A stretch of 64,000 bases of DNA from Xanthomonas codiaei (GTDB lineage: Bacteria > Pseudomonadota > Gammaproteobacteria > Xanthomonadales > Xanthomonadaceae), in the NCBI RefSeq assembly GCF_002939785.1, contig NZ_MDEC01000003.1, forward strand, positions 1 through 64,000, given 5' to 3'. Each line of letters starts with the position of its first letter. Position 1 is the stretch's first letter. Shown here piece after piece: positions 53,797 to 62,588 of this stretch. Made by a program: the position numbers and the translations under genes. Below the pieces are notes generated by a model. The model searched no databases and had not been told where the DNA came from. It saw only the letters and a program-made list of their open reading frames with translations.

Positions 53797-54471
53797 ATGC
53801 CGCGGCATGCGCGTGGGTTCGATGTGGAGGCCGCCTTTGCGCATCTGGTCCGGCGCGATCGCGCGCTGGGAGCGTGGATGAAGCGCATCGGCCCCATCGC
53901 CCCGCAGCCGGGCTGGCGCAAACCGTTCGACCCGGTGGATGCGTTGGCGCGCGCGATCCTGTTCCAGCAGCTCAGCGGCAAGGCCGCATCCACCATCGTG
54001 GCACGGGTGGAAGTGGCCATCGGCGCGAGCCGGTTGCATGCCGGCACGCTGGCGCGCGTGGACGATGCCGCGTTGCGCGCCTGCGGTGTGTCCGGCAACA
54101 AGGCGTTGGCGCTCCGCGACCTGGCGCAGCGCGAACTGGCCGGTGAGATTCCTTCGCTGCGCAGCATGGCCTTCATGCCCGACGAAGCCATTGTGCAGAC
54201 GCTGGTACCGATCCGCGGCATCGGCCGCTGGACGGTGGAAATGATGCTGATGTTCCGCCTGGGCCGCCCGGACCTGCTGCCCATCGACGACCTGGGCGTG
54301 CGCAGGGGTGCCCAGCGCGTGGACAGGCATGAACAGATGCCTGCCCCCAAGGCATTGGCCGAACGCGGCGAACGCTGGGGCCCGTACCGCAGCTACGCCG
54401 CGTTTTATCTCTGGAAGATCGCCGACTTCAGCGTCGCGGCCAAGGTGCCGACACCGCGTTCGCAGGAGTGA
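53797..54471 (+). CDS. DNA-3-methyladenine glycosylase II (AlkA-like, HhH-GPD)
   Basis: 224 residues. The HhH-GPD fold is visible: ARAILFQQLSGKAASTIVAR at about 50-69, the hairpin LVPIRGIGRWTVEMMLMF, and the catalytic Asp in LLPIDDLGVRRG. It excises alkylated purines in base excision repair. It lacks the AlkA amino-terminal domain, as in the shorter archaeal/bacterial type. It follows the DUF423 gene by one base. Confidence 0.88.
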   Translation: MPRHARGFDVEAAFAHLVRRDRALGAWMKRIGPIAPQPGWRKPFDPVDALARAILFQQLSGKAASTIVARVEVAIGASRLHAGTLARVDDAALRACGVSGNKALALRDLAQRELAGEIPSLRSMAFMPDEAIVQTLVPIRGIGRWTVEMMLMFRLGRPDLLPIDDLGVRRGAQRVDRHEQMPAPKALAERGERWGPYRSYAAFYLWKIADFSVAAKVPTPRSQE

Positions 54472-54505
54472 TCAGGCATGGAGCGCGACGCGAGCTCCGC
54501 ATGCC

Positions 54506-55303
54506 TCACACCGCGTGCCAGCGCCAATGCCACGGCTCGTAGACGATGCCATGCGGGTTGTGGCGCGGGTAGCTCAGGCGATAGCCAAAATCCGGAGCAT
54601 ATCGGCTCAGCCACGCAAACGCTGCGGTAGCCTCGAACGACTCTTCGGCCGGCAGTTCGCCGGGGGTGCCGATATCCAGCGCGTCGCCGCTGTGGTGCTC
54701 GCTGAAACCGGGGGCTGCGTTGACTGCCAGAATCTGCTGCAACGATAGTCCGCGCGCGAACTTTCGCTCGAAGATGCCCAACTGGTAGTCGTGGCTGCGA
54801 TAGCCGGAGATGGCGTCCAGCACGATGTCCGCGCGCAGTGCTGCCGCACGCATCAGGCGCCACGCACGCGCCGCGCCGTCGCTCAACCACAATGGCCGCC
54901 CGAAGCGGTCGTGTCCGGCGAACTGCAGCGTGGCCGGCTCCGCGATCAGGGACAGGCCGGTCTGTCGCACGTAGTCGTCCGCGGCCAGCCCCAGCTGCGC
55001 CAGGCGTCGCTGCAGTCCATCGATCGCCAGCGCTGCGCCGCTGGACCGCACGGGGCCCGTCGCGGCAGCCTGCAGCCGGTCCAGCGCTTCGTCCAGACCG
55101 GGCTCGCGCGGTAGGTGCGGAATCAACGGCATGATCCCCCATGGCAACTGCGCGGCCAGATAACGTCCGTCGCGCTTGCGCCGCAGCAGCCAGTCGGCCT
55201 GCGCCAGTACGCGGGCGTCGGCGTTGCTGCGCGCGTACATTAGCGCGGCAGGCAGCAGTTCGATGGCGGTGGTGTTGAGCAGCAGGGTCAGGGTCGGGCG
55301 CAT
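54506..55303 (-). CDS. M15/VanY-type D-Ala-D-Ala carboxypeptidase-like protein
   Basis: 265 residues. The zinc-binding pattern of M15 peptidases is clear: SGYRSHDYQ, then FSEHHSGDALDIG with His and Asp ligands, and the final EPWHWRW with the third His. This family trims the peptide of peptidoglycan. No signal peptide is evident at the amino end (MRPTLTLLLNTTAIELLPAA is only mildly hydrophobic), so export is uncertain. The gene is convergent with the AlkA-like gene and is likely a single unit. Confidence 0.82.
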   Translation of the reverse strand: MRPTLTLLLNTTAIELLPAALMYARSNADARVLAQADWLLRRKRDGRYLAAQLPWGIMPLIPHLPREPGLDEALDRLQAAATGPVRSSGAALAIDGLQRRLAQLGLAADDYVRQTGLSLIAEPATLQFAGHDRFGRPLWLSDGAARAWRLMRAAALRADIVLDAISGYRSHDYQLGIFERKFARGLSLQQILAVNAAPGFSEHHSGDALDIGTPGELPAEESFEATAAFAWLSRYAPDFGYRLSYPRHNPHGIVYEPWHWRWHAV

Positions 55304-55605
55304 CGCGACAGGGTAGGGCGAACGGTGATGCGCGGCCAGACGTTGCGGACCCGGCGGGCATTTCCGACCGGCGAGCTGCCGGTCGCGCGTGGTGGCGACG
55401 ATGCCGACAAGGCGCGCGCGATTCCGATCGCCGGAGTCATGGCGATGGGCCCCGGTTGTGGGCAGGGCGGTGCATCGCGCGGGTAAAGGCGCCGCTTCGA
55501 CGCCCGGCCTGTCCCGATCCGGTGGCCGAGACGGCGGCCGGCGTGCCGATAGTCAGGGCCATGGTCAGGGTTGCCGCTCCCGCACGCCGATGGACCGATG
55601 AACGC
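55304..55605. other. Intergenic stretch without a supported gene
   Basis: About 300 bases between the VanY-like gene and the Arc-type gene, all in the direction of minus-strand transcription. Open frames here are Arg/Ala/Pro-rich chance frames. No hairpin with a T-run or promoter consensus is recognised. Confidence 0.4.
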
Positions 55606-55785
55606 TCACGCATCGCGTTCCGGTTCGTCGCGCGGTTTCGGTAGCCGGCCGGCCTTGCGCAGCGCATCGCGCAGCACGTATTCGATCTGCGCGTTGAGGC
55701 TGCGCAGTTCGTCGTCGGCCCAGCGTTGCGCGGCGGCCAGGACATCGGCGTTGATGCGCAGCGGATAGGCCTTCTTTTCGCTCAT
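55606..55785 (-). CDS. Arc/MetJ-type ribbon-helix-helix DNA-binding protein
   Basis: 59 residues. [20 protein letters not shown] is the beta strand and first helix; [20 protein letters not shown] is the second helix with the N-Q-I-E-x-x-L pattern of Arc-like repressors. It overlaps the gene for the small membrane protein by ATGA and ends the SPFH operon, so it is a good candidate for the operon's own repressor. A perfect palindrome lies in the operon promoter. Direct evidence for binding is lacking. Confidence 0.82.
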   Translation of the reverse strand: MSEKKAYPLRINADVLAAAQRWADDELRSLNAQIEYVLRDALRKAGRLPKPRDEPERDA

Positions 55786-56066
55786 TCGCCGCTCCCGCGG
55801 CTGCCGTGGCGGCGCAGGTGCATGACCATCGACACGATCAGCGTGTTGACGCCGATGAGCATGCCGATCACCACCGCATAGATGCCGGCGCGGTTGTCGC
55901 CCGCCCAGTACAGGCACGCAGCCCCGACCAGGATCACCAGGCTGATCAATGCCCAGCGCAGGCCCAGTCCGCGCGCGCGGTCGTCGTCGTTCGCCCCGAT
56001 CGAGGCGGCGATCGCCAACGCGGGCAATCCGGAAAGCGCAACCACCAGCGGCACCATCACATTCAT
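55782..56066 (-). CDS. Small membrane protein of the SPFH operon
   Basis: 94 residues with three hydrophobic segments (about 3-21, 36-54 and 61-82) and a basic end ([13 protein letters not shown]). It begins nine bases after the SPFH gene and overlaps the Arc-type gene by four bases; GAGG precedes its ATG. I know no function for it. Its position suggests that it acts with the SPFH protein in the membrane. Confidence 0.65.
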   Translation of the reverse strand: MNVMVPLVVALSGLPALAIAASIGANDDDRARGLGLRWALISLVILVGAACLYWAGDNRAGIYAVVIGMLIGVNTLIVSMVMHLRRHGSRGSGE

Positions 56067-56075
56067 TGCATCACC

Positions 56076-56942
56076 TCAATACAGCGAGCCGGCGTTGACC
56101 ACCGGCTGGGTCCCGCGATCAGAACACAGCACCGTGAGCAGGTTGCTGACCATATGCGCCTTGCGCTCTTCGTCCAGCTGCACCACGCCGTTCTTCTGCA
56201 GCTCGGCCAGCGCCATTTCGACCATGCCCACCGCGCCGGCCACGATGCGCGTGCGCGCGGCGATCACGGCATTCGCCTGTTGTCGCTGCAGCATGGCCTG
56301 GGCGATTTCCGGTGCATAGGCCAGATGGCTGATGCGTGCTTCGATCACGTCCACGCCCGCCTGGGTCAGGCGTTCGTCCAGGTGCCGCTTGAGCTGTTCG
56401 CTGATTTCGGCCGGGTGGCTGCGCAGGGAGATCTGGCCCTCTTCGTGCTGGTCGTACGGGTAGCTGGTGGCCATTGCGCGCAATGCCGCTTCGGACTGGA
56501 TGTGCACGAAGCTTTCGTAGTCGTCCACGTTGTATACCGCCTCGGAGGCGTCCAGCACCTGCCACACGATCACCGCGGCGATCTCGATCGGGCTGCCATC
56601 CAGCTCGTTGACCTTGAGCCGTCCGCTTTCGAAATTGCGCACGCGCTGACTGACCCGGCGCTTGGAGTAGAAGGGGCTGTTCCAGCGCATTCCCTGGTCC
56701 TTGACCGTGCCGACGTACTTGCCGAACAGGCTCAGAACCGCCGCCTGGTTCGGCTCCAGCGTGTACAGGCCGGCCAGGACGAACACATTGCCGGCAGCGA
56801 CCAGAATGGCCGGCAGCATGGCCAGTGGCGGCAGAGATCCCGCGACGGCGGCGATCAGCACCGTGGCAGCCAGCAGCAGCACGACGACACTGGTAGCGAT
56901 CACTGGAATGCCGGGAAAAGAACCGAGCGACTTCTCTTTCAT
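56076..56942 (-). CDS. SPFH/Band 7 (prohibitin-like) membrane protein
   Basis: 288 residues. Two hydrophobic amino-terminal segments (about 15-35 and 40-60) are followed by a Band 7/SPFH domain: [40 protein letters not shown] and [20 protein letters not shown], then a coiled helix rich in Ala/Glu ([20 protein letters not shown]). SPFH proteins form oligomeric membrane scaffolds. First gene of a three-gene operon with a small membrane protein and an Arc-type regulator. The ATG at 56942 is preceded by a palindromic promoter region. Confidence 0.88.
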   Translation of the reverse strand: MKEKSLGSFPGIPVIATSVVVLLLAATVLIAAVAGSLPPLAMLPAILVAAGNVFVLAGLYTLEPNQAAVLSLFGKYVGTVKDQGMRWNSPFYSKRRVSQRVRNFESGRLKVNELDGSPIEIAAVIVWQVLDASEAVYNVDDYESFVHIQSEAALRAMATSYPYDQHEEGQISLRSHPAEISEQLKRHLDERLTQAGVDVIEARISHLAYAPEIAQAMLQRQQANAVIAARTRIVAGAVGMVEMALAELQKNGVVQLDEERKAHMVSNLLTVLCSDRGTQPVVNAGSLY

Positions 56943-56972
56943 GGCTGGGGCGTCCTTGTGGTCTGGATGAAA

Positions 56973-56989
56973 GATATCAAATTGATATC
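56973..56989. promoter_or_regulatory. Palindrome GATATCAA-A-TTGATATC upstream of the SPFH operon
   Basis: A perfect 8-bp inverted repeat with a 1-bp centre, 31 bases before the SPFH start codon. The AT-rich palindrome in GC-rich DNA is the most likely operator of the operon, and the Arc-type protein encoded at its end is the obvious candidate ligand. Confidence 0.5.
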
Positions 56990-57006
56990 AAGTTTTAACC
57001 AGGTTT

Positions 57007-57021
57007 CCGACCGACGGTCGG
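57007..57021. promoter_or_regulatory. Palindrome CCGACCG-A-CGGTCGG before purT
   Basis: A perfect 7-bp inverted repeat with a single central base, 48 bases upstream of the purT start and 65 from the SPFH start. It may be an operator for purT or a small hairpin in its leader. No PurR-like consensus is recognised. Confidence 0.35.
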
Positions 57022-57068
57022 GGCATCGGCCCGCTAAAATGGCCGCCCCTCGATCTGGATAACGCCCC

Positions 57069-58271
57069 ATGACCACCCTCGGCACTCCGCTGTCGCCTTC
57101 CGCCACCCGCGTGCTGCTGTTGGGCTCGGGCGAACTGGGCAAGGAAGTGGCGATCGAGCTGCAGCGCTTCGGCGTGGAGGTGATCGCTGCCGACCGCTAT
57201 GCGGACGCGCCGGCGATGCAGGTGGCGCATCGCTCGCACGTGCTGGACATGCTCGACCCCGCGGCGCTGCGCGCGCTGATCGCCAGCGAGCGGCCGCAGC
57301 TGATCGTGCCGGAGATCGAGGCCATCCACACCGAGACCCTGGTGGCGCTGGAACGCGAACAGGGCCAGAAGGTGATTCCCACCGCGCGCGCCGCACGCCT
57401 GACCATGGACCGCGAAGGCATCCGCCGGCTGGCTGCCGAGACGCTGGGTCTGCCGACCTCGCCGTACCGCTTCGTCGACACCGCCGCGCAATACCGCGAG
57501 GCGATCGCCGCCGTTGGCCTGCCCTGCGTGGTCAAGCCGGTGATGTCCTCCTCCGGCAAGGGCCAGAGCACGCTGCGCAGCGAGGCCGATATCGATGCGG
57601 CGTGGGAGTACGCGCAGACCGGTGGGCGCGCCGGTGCCGGCCGCTGCATCGTCGAAGGCTTCATCGATTTCGATTACGAGATCACTCTGCTCACCGTGCG
57701 GCATGCCGGCGGCACCTCGTACTGCGACCCCATCGGCCACTGGCAGCAGGACGGCGATTACCGCGAGAGCTGGCAGCCGCAGCCGATGTCGGAAGCCGCA
57801 TTGCGTCGCTCGCAACAGATCGCAAAAGCCATCACCGACGACCTCGGCGGCTGGGGCCTGTTCGGCGTGGAGCTGTTCGTCAAAGGCGACGAAGTGTGGT
57901 TCAGCGAAGTGTCGCCGCGCCCGCACGACACCGGGCTGGTCACGCTGGTCTCCCAGGACCTGAGCGAGTTCGCATTGCATGCCCGCGCCATTCTTGGCCT
58001 GCCGGTCGGTGCGGAGGATGGCGGGGTGATCCGCCAGAGCGGCCCGTCGGCCTCCTGCGCGCTGTTGGCGCATGGCAACGGCGTGCCGGTGTTCGACAAC
58101 GTGGCCGATGCACTGCGCGACCCGGACACCGCACTGCGTTTGTTCGGCAAGCCACGGGTGGATGGTCACCGCCGCGTCGGCGTGACGCTTGCCCGTGCCC
58201 GCAGCATCGATGACGCACGCGAGAAGGCGCGCGTGGCCGCTGCGGCATTAAAGATTCAACTGATCGCCTGA
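57069..58271 (+). CDS. purT: Formate-dependent phosphoribosylglycinamide formyltransferase PurT
   Basis: 400 residues, full length for PurT. An ATP-grasp enzyme that makes formyl-GAR from GAR, formate and ATP in purine synthesis, independent of folate. Family features are [20 protein letters not shown] at the amino end, [14 protein letters not shown] (ATP site), and [20 protein letters not shown] with the metal-binding Glu residues. It stands alone, divergent from the SPFH operon. Confidence 0.95.
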   Translation: MTTLGTPLSPSATRVLLLGSGELGKEVAIELQRFGVEVIAADRYADAPAMQVAHRSHVLDMLDPAALRALIASERPQLIVPEIEAIHTETLVALEREQGQKVIPTARAARLTMDREGIRRLAAETLGLPTSPYRFVDTAAQYREAIAAVGLPCVVKPVMSSSGKGQSTLRSEADIDAAWEYAQTGGRAGAGRCIVEGFIDFDYEITLLTVRHAGGTSYCDPIGHWQQDGDYRESWQPQPMSEAALRRSQQIAKAITDDLGGWGLFGVELFVKGDEVWFSEVSPRPHDTGLVTLVSQDLSEFALHARAILGLPVGAEDGGVIRQSGPSASCALLAHGNGVPVFDNVADALRDPDTALRLFGKPRVDGHRRVGVTLARARSIDDAREKARVAAAALKIQLIA

Positions 58272-58398
58272 GTTTTCGGCCAACTTGCAGTGGTGCAGTG
58301 GCAGGATCGCTGTACCGTGTATTTTTGGTTGCAGGCTCTGAAAAGTCAGGCGCCGGCTAGACGATAGTGGAACGAACTCGCGGCGCGTTTTGCCCCCG

Positions 58399-59450
58399 TC
58401 AGCTCATGACACGAGCTGATGGTGCTTGCGTTTGCTCCTGTTGCAGGTTTCGTTGCTGCTCTGCCTGCATGCGTTCTGCCGCAGCCTGAGTCCAGGCCTG
58501 ACTACTCTGCTCAAGCGGTGTGTTGAGTGCGGCGACAATCTCGACGTGGGTGCGCAACTGGTCGTGCAATCCAGAAGAATTGGGATTGTTCTGCACCGCG
58601 AATGCGCGCGACGCGTCGTTGCTCAGACGAACCTCATCGATCCGTTCCATTCCCATCCTGCAGGATTGCACTGCGAGGCACCCGGCCAAATTGTCGCTAC
58701 GCACGTCCGTTGCCCGTCCATGTTCGCGATCCAGCGTGTGTACGTGATCCCGTGCCTGTGCAAACAGAGGGTGTCCCGGATGCGTGGGATCTCTCAGTGA
58801 TGGCATATGCTGCTCATCGCTGAGAATATGTTGCGGCAACGACCTTTGCGCTGGAAGCGGGTTGCGGATTTCCTTATTCAACGGGCTGTCAGGAAAAGGA
58901 GCTTCAATGCTTTCCACGCCATGGATGTTGCGTAGAGGGCGGTAGGCGTCTTTTCCTGATCCTTCTATTGGCAAAGGAATGTGGACGTCCGGAAGCAACT
59001 GCCCGGCTCCAGCAGGGCCAAGCAAACCGTTTACATCGATGCTCTTGTTCCTATGGAGTCTGGCATGATTGAGTGCGGCCCAAGTGAAATCGACACAGTT
59101 GTTGCGTACGTCTTTGTATTCCTTGTCAAAGCCTAGTTTTTCCGGTTCTTGGCCGAACTGTTGTAGCTTATCGTATTGTTCATTGCTTATTTCCATCGTT
59201 CTGGAATAGGCCGGTTTGTGATACTCATCCGCATCAGAGTTGTAGATTCTACCGGGGCCATTGATCTGTCCGTGAGTGGTCGGGGCAAATCCATAGCTTG
59301 TTGCGTGCTTACCATCGCTGGTCACGAAAAACATGTGGCCGGGACCGGACGTGACAGGTGCACCATCTTTTTTTTCTGCTGACCGTCGTCGTATAAGGGA
59401 GTGCTGGGAGCTGCTATAACGACCGTCACTGTATAGTGCTGCTTCTCCAT
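58399..59450 (-). CDS. XVIPCD effector with a frame break at an A8 run; permuted papain-like hydrolase candidate
   Basis: A start at 59450 has a good ribosome-binding site (GGAGAG) and reads MEKQHYTVTVVIAAPSTPLY, DDGQQKKK, then meets eight A residues (59368-59375 on the plus strand). In that frame translation stops after 42 residues. If the ribosome moves to the -1 frame, the protein continues DGAPVTSGPGHMFFVTSDGK to the end, 350 residues in all. The shorter frame from the ATG at 59334 (311 residues) lacks a ribosome-binding site and would lose His39. His39 (GPGHMFF) followed by Cys119 (NNCVDFTW) suggests a circularly permuted papain-like (NlpC/P60-LRAT) hydrolase; this is inference. Residues of about 221-350 match the XVIPCD secretion module (RDPTHPGHPLF, GMERIDEVRLSNDASRAFAV, Gln-rich end). 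The gene follows an immunity-like lipoprotein gene by 24 bases. Confidence 0.75.
59367..59375 (-). other. A8 run with dnaX-type slippery heptamer
   Basis: On the minus strand the codons are CAG AAA AAA AAG ATG. The last seven bases of the run plus G are A-AAA-AAG, the slippery sequence used by E. coli dnaX for -1 frameshifting. The -1 frame joins the effector's amino end to the rest. A nine-A transcript would do the same. No proven downstream pseudoknot was identified. Confidence 0.6.
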
Positions 59451-59474
59451 AACGAACTCTCCGTCAGATTTACA

Positions 59475-60089
59475 TTATTTAGAGGATGTTAGTTTTTTCT
59501 GTATGGTGATTTCTGCGTCAGGAATATTCAGGGTCGGATTGCCTGCTGCTGATGAAATATCGACACGGTACCGGCCATAGCTCTTCAAGTGGAGGTTGCA
59601 GACGATCCAGTTACTCGAATCGGAATCGTGTGCCCCGGAATCGATATATTTGATGTCGTCGTTTCCTGCGCGCCAGCCAAAAAATTTTGCCTTGCTAGGC
59701 TCTTTTCTCAGCCAGGCTTGGAAGTTGTCCTCTGTAAATATTTTATTGCAATTCCCTGCCTCCCATTTACAAGCGTTTACTTTGAGGGCATATCTTACCG
59801 ATGAATCGCTGTTGTTTAGTGTTGTGACTGGGTCGATGGGTCCTTTACGACTTAGATTTAATCCGACAATATAAGATTGAGTAAGATTCACATTCTTCGG
59901 TGTTGCTTCAAATTCGAAGCGAACATGGGCGTCGGTCGCATCCACCGGAAATGGCCGGCTGAGCAGAAGCTCTTCTTTTTCAGAAGACGGTGGCTTGCTT
60001 GCACTGCAAGCGCTCGCCAGGCAGGCGAGTGCGAACGGCAGAAAAAAAGTAACAAAGAAACAGCGCGCATGGTGGAAATACAGTCTCAT
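59475..60089 (-). CDS. Putative immunity lipoprotein of the adjacent XVIPCD effector
   Basis: 204 residues. The amino end has a hydrophobic signal (FFVTFFLPFALACLASAC) with a lipobox, so the mature protein is a lipoprotein, probably in the outer membrane facing the periplasm. The mature part is beta-rich (SRPFPVDATDAHVRFEFEAT) and recalls DUF5625-type immunity proteins of xanthomonads. AAGGAAG precedes the ATG. The gene is directly upstream of the effector in the same operon, the usual order for protecting the producer. DNA here is AT-richer than the flanks, a sign of transfer. Family membership is a weak reading; context is the better evidence. Confidence 0.72.
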   Translation of the reverse strand: MRLYFHHARCFFVTFFLPFALACLASACSASKPPSSEKEELLLSRPFPVDATDAHVRFEFEATPKNVNLTQSYIVGLNLSRKGPIDPVTTLNNSDSSVRYALKVNACKWEAGNCNKIFTEDNFQAWLRKEPSKAKFFGWRAGNDDIKYIDSGAHDSDSSNWIVCNLHLKSYGRYRVDISSAAGNPTLNIPDAEITIQKKLTSSK

Positions 60090-60351
60090 TCAACTTCCTT
60101 GCTACCTGTCTGCGAGGAAGTGTAAGCCTGTCTACTGAATCCGGACCACCCAAATTCAACGGGCCGCCCCGGGGGGGCTTGTCGATCACTGCCCCAGGTA
60201 CTTCCGGAAGTCATCTGCTCCCCTCGACACGGCGTTAGGACCCGGGGGGTGGTTAAATCTTCCCTTTTTTGCGTATAGCCTTGGTGTTATACGCCGCCGT
60301 CGACGCCATACCCAGAGCATGCCATTCCAAGGCCTCGGTACGATTGCTTAG

Positions 60352-61581
60352 CTACCAAGCCACATCCACCCACACCGCGTGATGGTCGCTGCCATCGGCG
60401 ATTGCCGCTTCCGGGTCGCTGCTGGCGGGCCAGAAGATGCCGCTGCCAGCCAGGGTGAACTGGCGCGACGGCAGCACGTAGTCCAGACGCATGGTGCCGG
60501 CCTGCGGGCCGAAGTCGCCGGTGACCTGGTGCGGGTCGCCGGTATGCGCGACGCCGTGCGCGGCGTATTCGGCGGTCTTTTCTGGGCCGCCGGCGCTGCG
60601 TGGGGTGGGGTACTGGAGAACGCGCGGGTGATCGATCAGCGCACGGATCGCCTCATGGCGGCCGGCGCCATCGATCGGGTCGTTGTTCAGATCGCCCAGG
60701 ATGACGAAGCGCGCATCGGTGGGCAGGCCGCCGCAGGCTCCCTTGTCGTCGCACAGCCAGCGCCGGCTGTCGGCCGCGTTGTCCAGGTACGCACGCCACA
60801 GTGCGAGCTCATCGTGGTTGCGCGCGGCGTTGCGTTTTTCCGCGCCATCGAACACAGGTGGGGTGGGGTGCGACACCAGTGCGTGCACCACGCCCAGCGG
60901 CGTGCGTACCGGCACGTCCCAGTGCGACTTGGACGACAGCCGCAGCTGCGCCCAGACCGCGTCGCTATAAAACGGGGCCCGCGTGGTCGGATCGATCGGA
61001 CGCAGTGCGCCCGGCAGCGTGCTCCACTTCAGCAGCTGAAAACTGCGCACGGCCTGCGCATCGATCGGATACCGCGACAGGACCAGCATGCCGTACTGGC
61101 CTGGATGCAGGCCAAAGCCCCAGGCATCGTTGCCGCGGTTGCGGCCATTGCCGCCGACACTGCCGCTGTTGTCCAGATCCAGCCCGCTCGGAACACCAGT
61201 GTTGACCGGCGCCAGATACCGATACGGATAACGCAGCGGCTCGCCGCCCCCCGGCTGTGCCACCTGCAGGTAGCGCTGCTGGAACAGATCGGCGGCGCGG
61301 TGGTCCGGATCGAAATCGAATTCGTTGAGCAGCACCAGATCCGGGCGCACGCGCTGCAGCACTGCGGCGATCTTGCGCGCATGTGCGCTCTCGCCCTGCA
61401 GTTCGGCGATCAGGCCGCCCGCTTCGTCGGAATACAGCGAGGTGTTGTAGGTGGCGATGCGCAGTGGCGCTGCAATAGGCTTGGCAGGCGAGGGGTCGGA
61501 TGCGGTGGTGGTGGATGGCATGCGATGGGTGCAGGCGGCGCACAGCGCGGTGAGCGCGAGCAGCAGGAGAGGTTTGATCAT
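60352..61581 (-). CDS. Endonuclease/exonuclease/phosphatase-family lipoprotein
   Basis: 409 residues. A lipoprotein signal (PLLLLALTALCAACTH) is followed by an EEP domain: RIATYNTSLYSDEAG, LVLLNEFDFD (metal-binding Glu), LVSHPTPPVFD, VILGDLNNDP and the final GSDHHAVWV with the catalytic Asp-His. The family hydrolyses phosphodiester bonds in DNA, lipids or nucleotides. Membrane-anchored members may act as extracellular nucleases or phospholipases; which one cannot be told. The start at 61581 is set by the signal. Confidence 0.85.
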   Translation of the reverse strand: MIKPLLLLALTALCAACTHRMPSTTTASDPSPAKPIAAPLRIATYNTSLYSDEAGGLIAELQGESAHARKIAAVLQRVRPDLVLLNEFDFDPDHRAADLFQQRYLQVAQPGGGEPLRYPYRYLAPVNTGVPSGLDLDNSGSVGGNGRNRGNDAWGFGLHPGQYGMLVLSRYPIDAQAVRSFQLLKWSTLPGALRPIDPTTRAPFYSDAVWAQLRLSSKSHWDVPVRTPLGVVHALVSHPTPPVFDGAEKRNAARNHDELALWRAYLDNAADSRRWLCDDKGACGGLPTDARFVILGDLNNDPIDGAGRHEAIRALIDHPRVLQYPTPRSAGGPEKTAEYAAHGVAHTGDPHQVTGDFGPQAGTMRLDYVLPSRQFTLAGSGIFWPASSDPEAAIADGSDHHAVWVDVAW

Positions 61582-61633
61582 CGCGGAATTCTCGCATGGC
61601 CGATGCGACAGGCCGATGTCGCCGTTTGGCAGC

Positions 61634-62389
61634 TCACGGGGCTGGCGTGCTGGCGGGCAGGCCTCGCCAGTGGCGGCCATCGTAGGCCTCCAGTGCATTG
61701 AAGCGGCGCTTGTAGTTCATCTTGGCGTGGCCATCGATCCAGTAGCCCAGATAGACATGCGCGCGTCGCTCGCGCTGTGCCCACTGGATCTGCTGCAGGA
61801 TCGCGAACGTCCCCAGGCTGCGTGCAGTCGCCTCGGGCGCATAGAACGTGTACACGGCCGACAAGGCATGTTCGGTGACATCGGTGACCGCCACGGCAAG
61901 CAAGTCCCCCTGGCCGTGCGCGACAGGTGCCTGGCGGATTTCCAGAAAGCGCCCGTGCGACCAGCCGCCGATCAGGAACTGGTCGAACTCGGTAGCGCCA
62001 TGCTCGTCCATGCCGCCGCCGGGATGCCGGTGCTTGAGATAGCGCCGGTACAGCGCAAGTTGTTCGTCGGTACGTTCGGCGGCGACCACGCGCACCACCA
62101 GGTCCTGGTTGCGCGCCAGGCAACGGCGTTGGCTGCGATCGGGATGGAACGCGTCCACCGCGATGCGCACCGGCACGCAGGCGCGGCAGCGTTCGCAATG
62201 CGGGCGGTAGACCAGGTCGCCGGAGCGGCGGAATCCCCATGCCAGGGCCTGCGGGTAGATCGTTCCCAGGCGCGGATCGTGTGGGTCCAGCACCAGGTCG
62301 CGCGCCTGGCGGTCCGACCAGTAGCCACAGGGATGCTCGCCGGTCTGGAAGAGGCGCAGGTCGTCGTGGGTGTCGGCGTGGATGGCCAT
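61634..62389 (-). CDS. bpt: Aspartate/glutamate leucyltransferase (Bpt, N-end rule)
   Basis: 251 residues. Features of the ATE/Bpt family are [16 protein letters not shown] at the amino end, the cysteine cluster [12 protein letters not shown], and carboxyl segments [20 protein letters not shown]. Bpt attaches Leu from leucyl-tRNA to proteins with amino-terminal Asp or Glu, which marks them for ClpAP. The start at 62389 begins [11 protein letters not shown]. It is 52 bases upstream of the EEP lipoprotein gene on the same strand, so a shared transcript is possible. Confidence 0.9.
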   Translation of the reverse strand: MAIHADTHDDLRLFQTGEHPCGYWSDRQARDLVLDPHDPRLGTIYPQALAWGFRRSGDLVYRPHCERCRACVPVRIAVDAFHPDRSQRRCLARNQDLVVRVVAAERTDEQLALYRRYLKHRHPGGGMDEHGATEFDQFLIGGWSHGRFLEIRQAPVAHGQGDLLAVAVTDVTEHALSAVYTFYAPEATARSLGTFAILQQIQWAQRERRAHVYLGYWIDGHAKMNYKRRFNALEAYDGRHWRGLPASTPAP

Positions 62390-62588
62390 GCGCGCAGGAT
62401 AGCGCCTGCGCGTCGCAACAGCGGCGACTGTCCGCCGGATGAATGCGGCCCGTGCGCGCGTCAACGTATGCGCCGGCGGCTCGTTGATGTGGATGTTGGT
62501 GGCAGCGCACGGTGGATCCGGATGCGCCACCCACGCGATGCGGCCCATGCAGGTGCCGCGTGTGGTTCCCACAGATCAGGAGTTTCCC

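Noticed and set aside
58399..59334. The 311-codon frame from ATG 59334 as a complete effector gene
   Set aside because: No ribosome-binding site precedes that ATG, and the coding likeness continues upstream across the A8 run to a well-supported start.
60090..60351. Insertion-sequence end near the effector island (runs of C and G, TGAATCCGGACC)
   Set aside because: No matching inverted repeat or transposase sequence, and no counterpart on the other side of the island.
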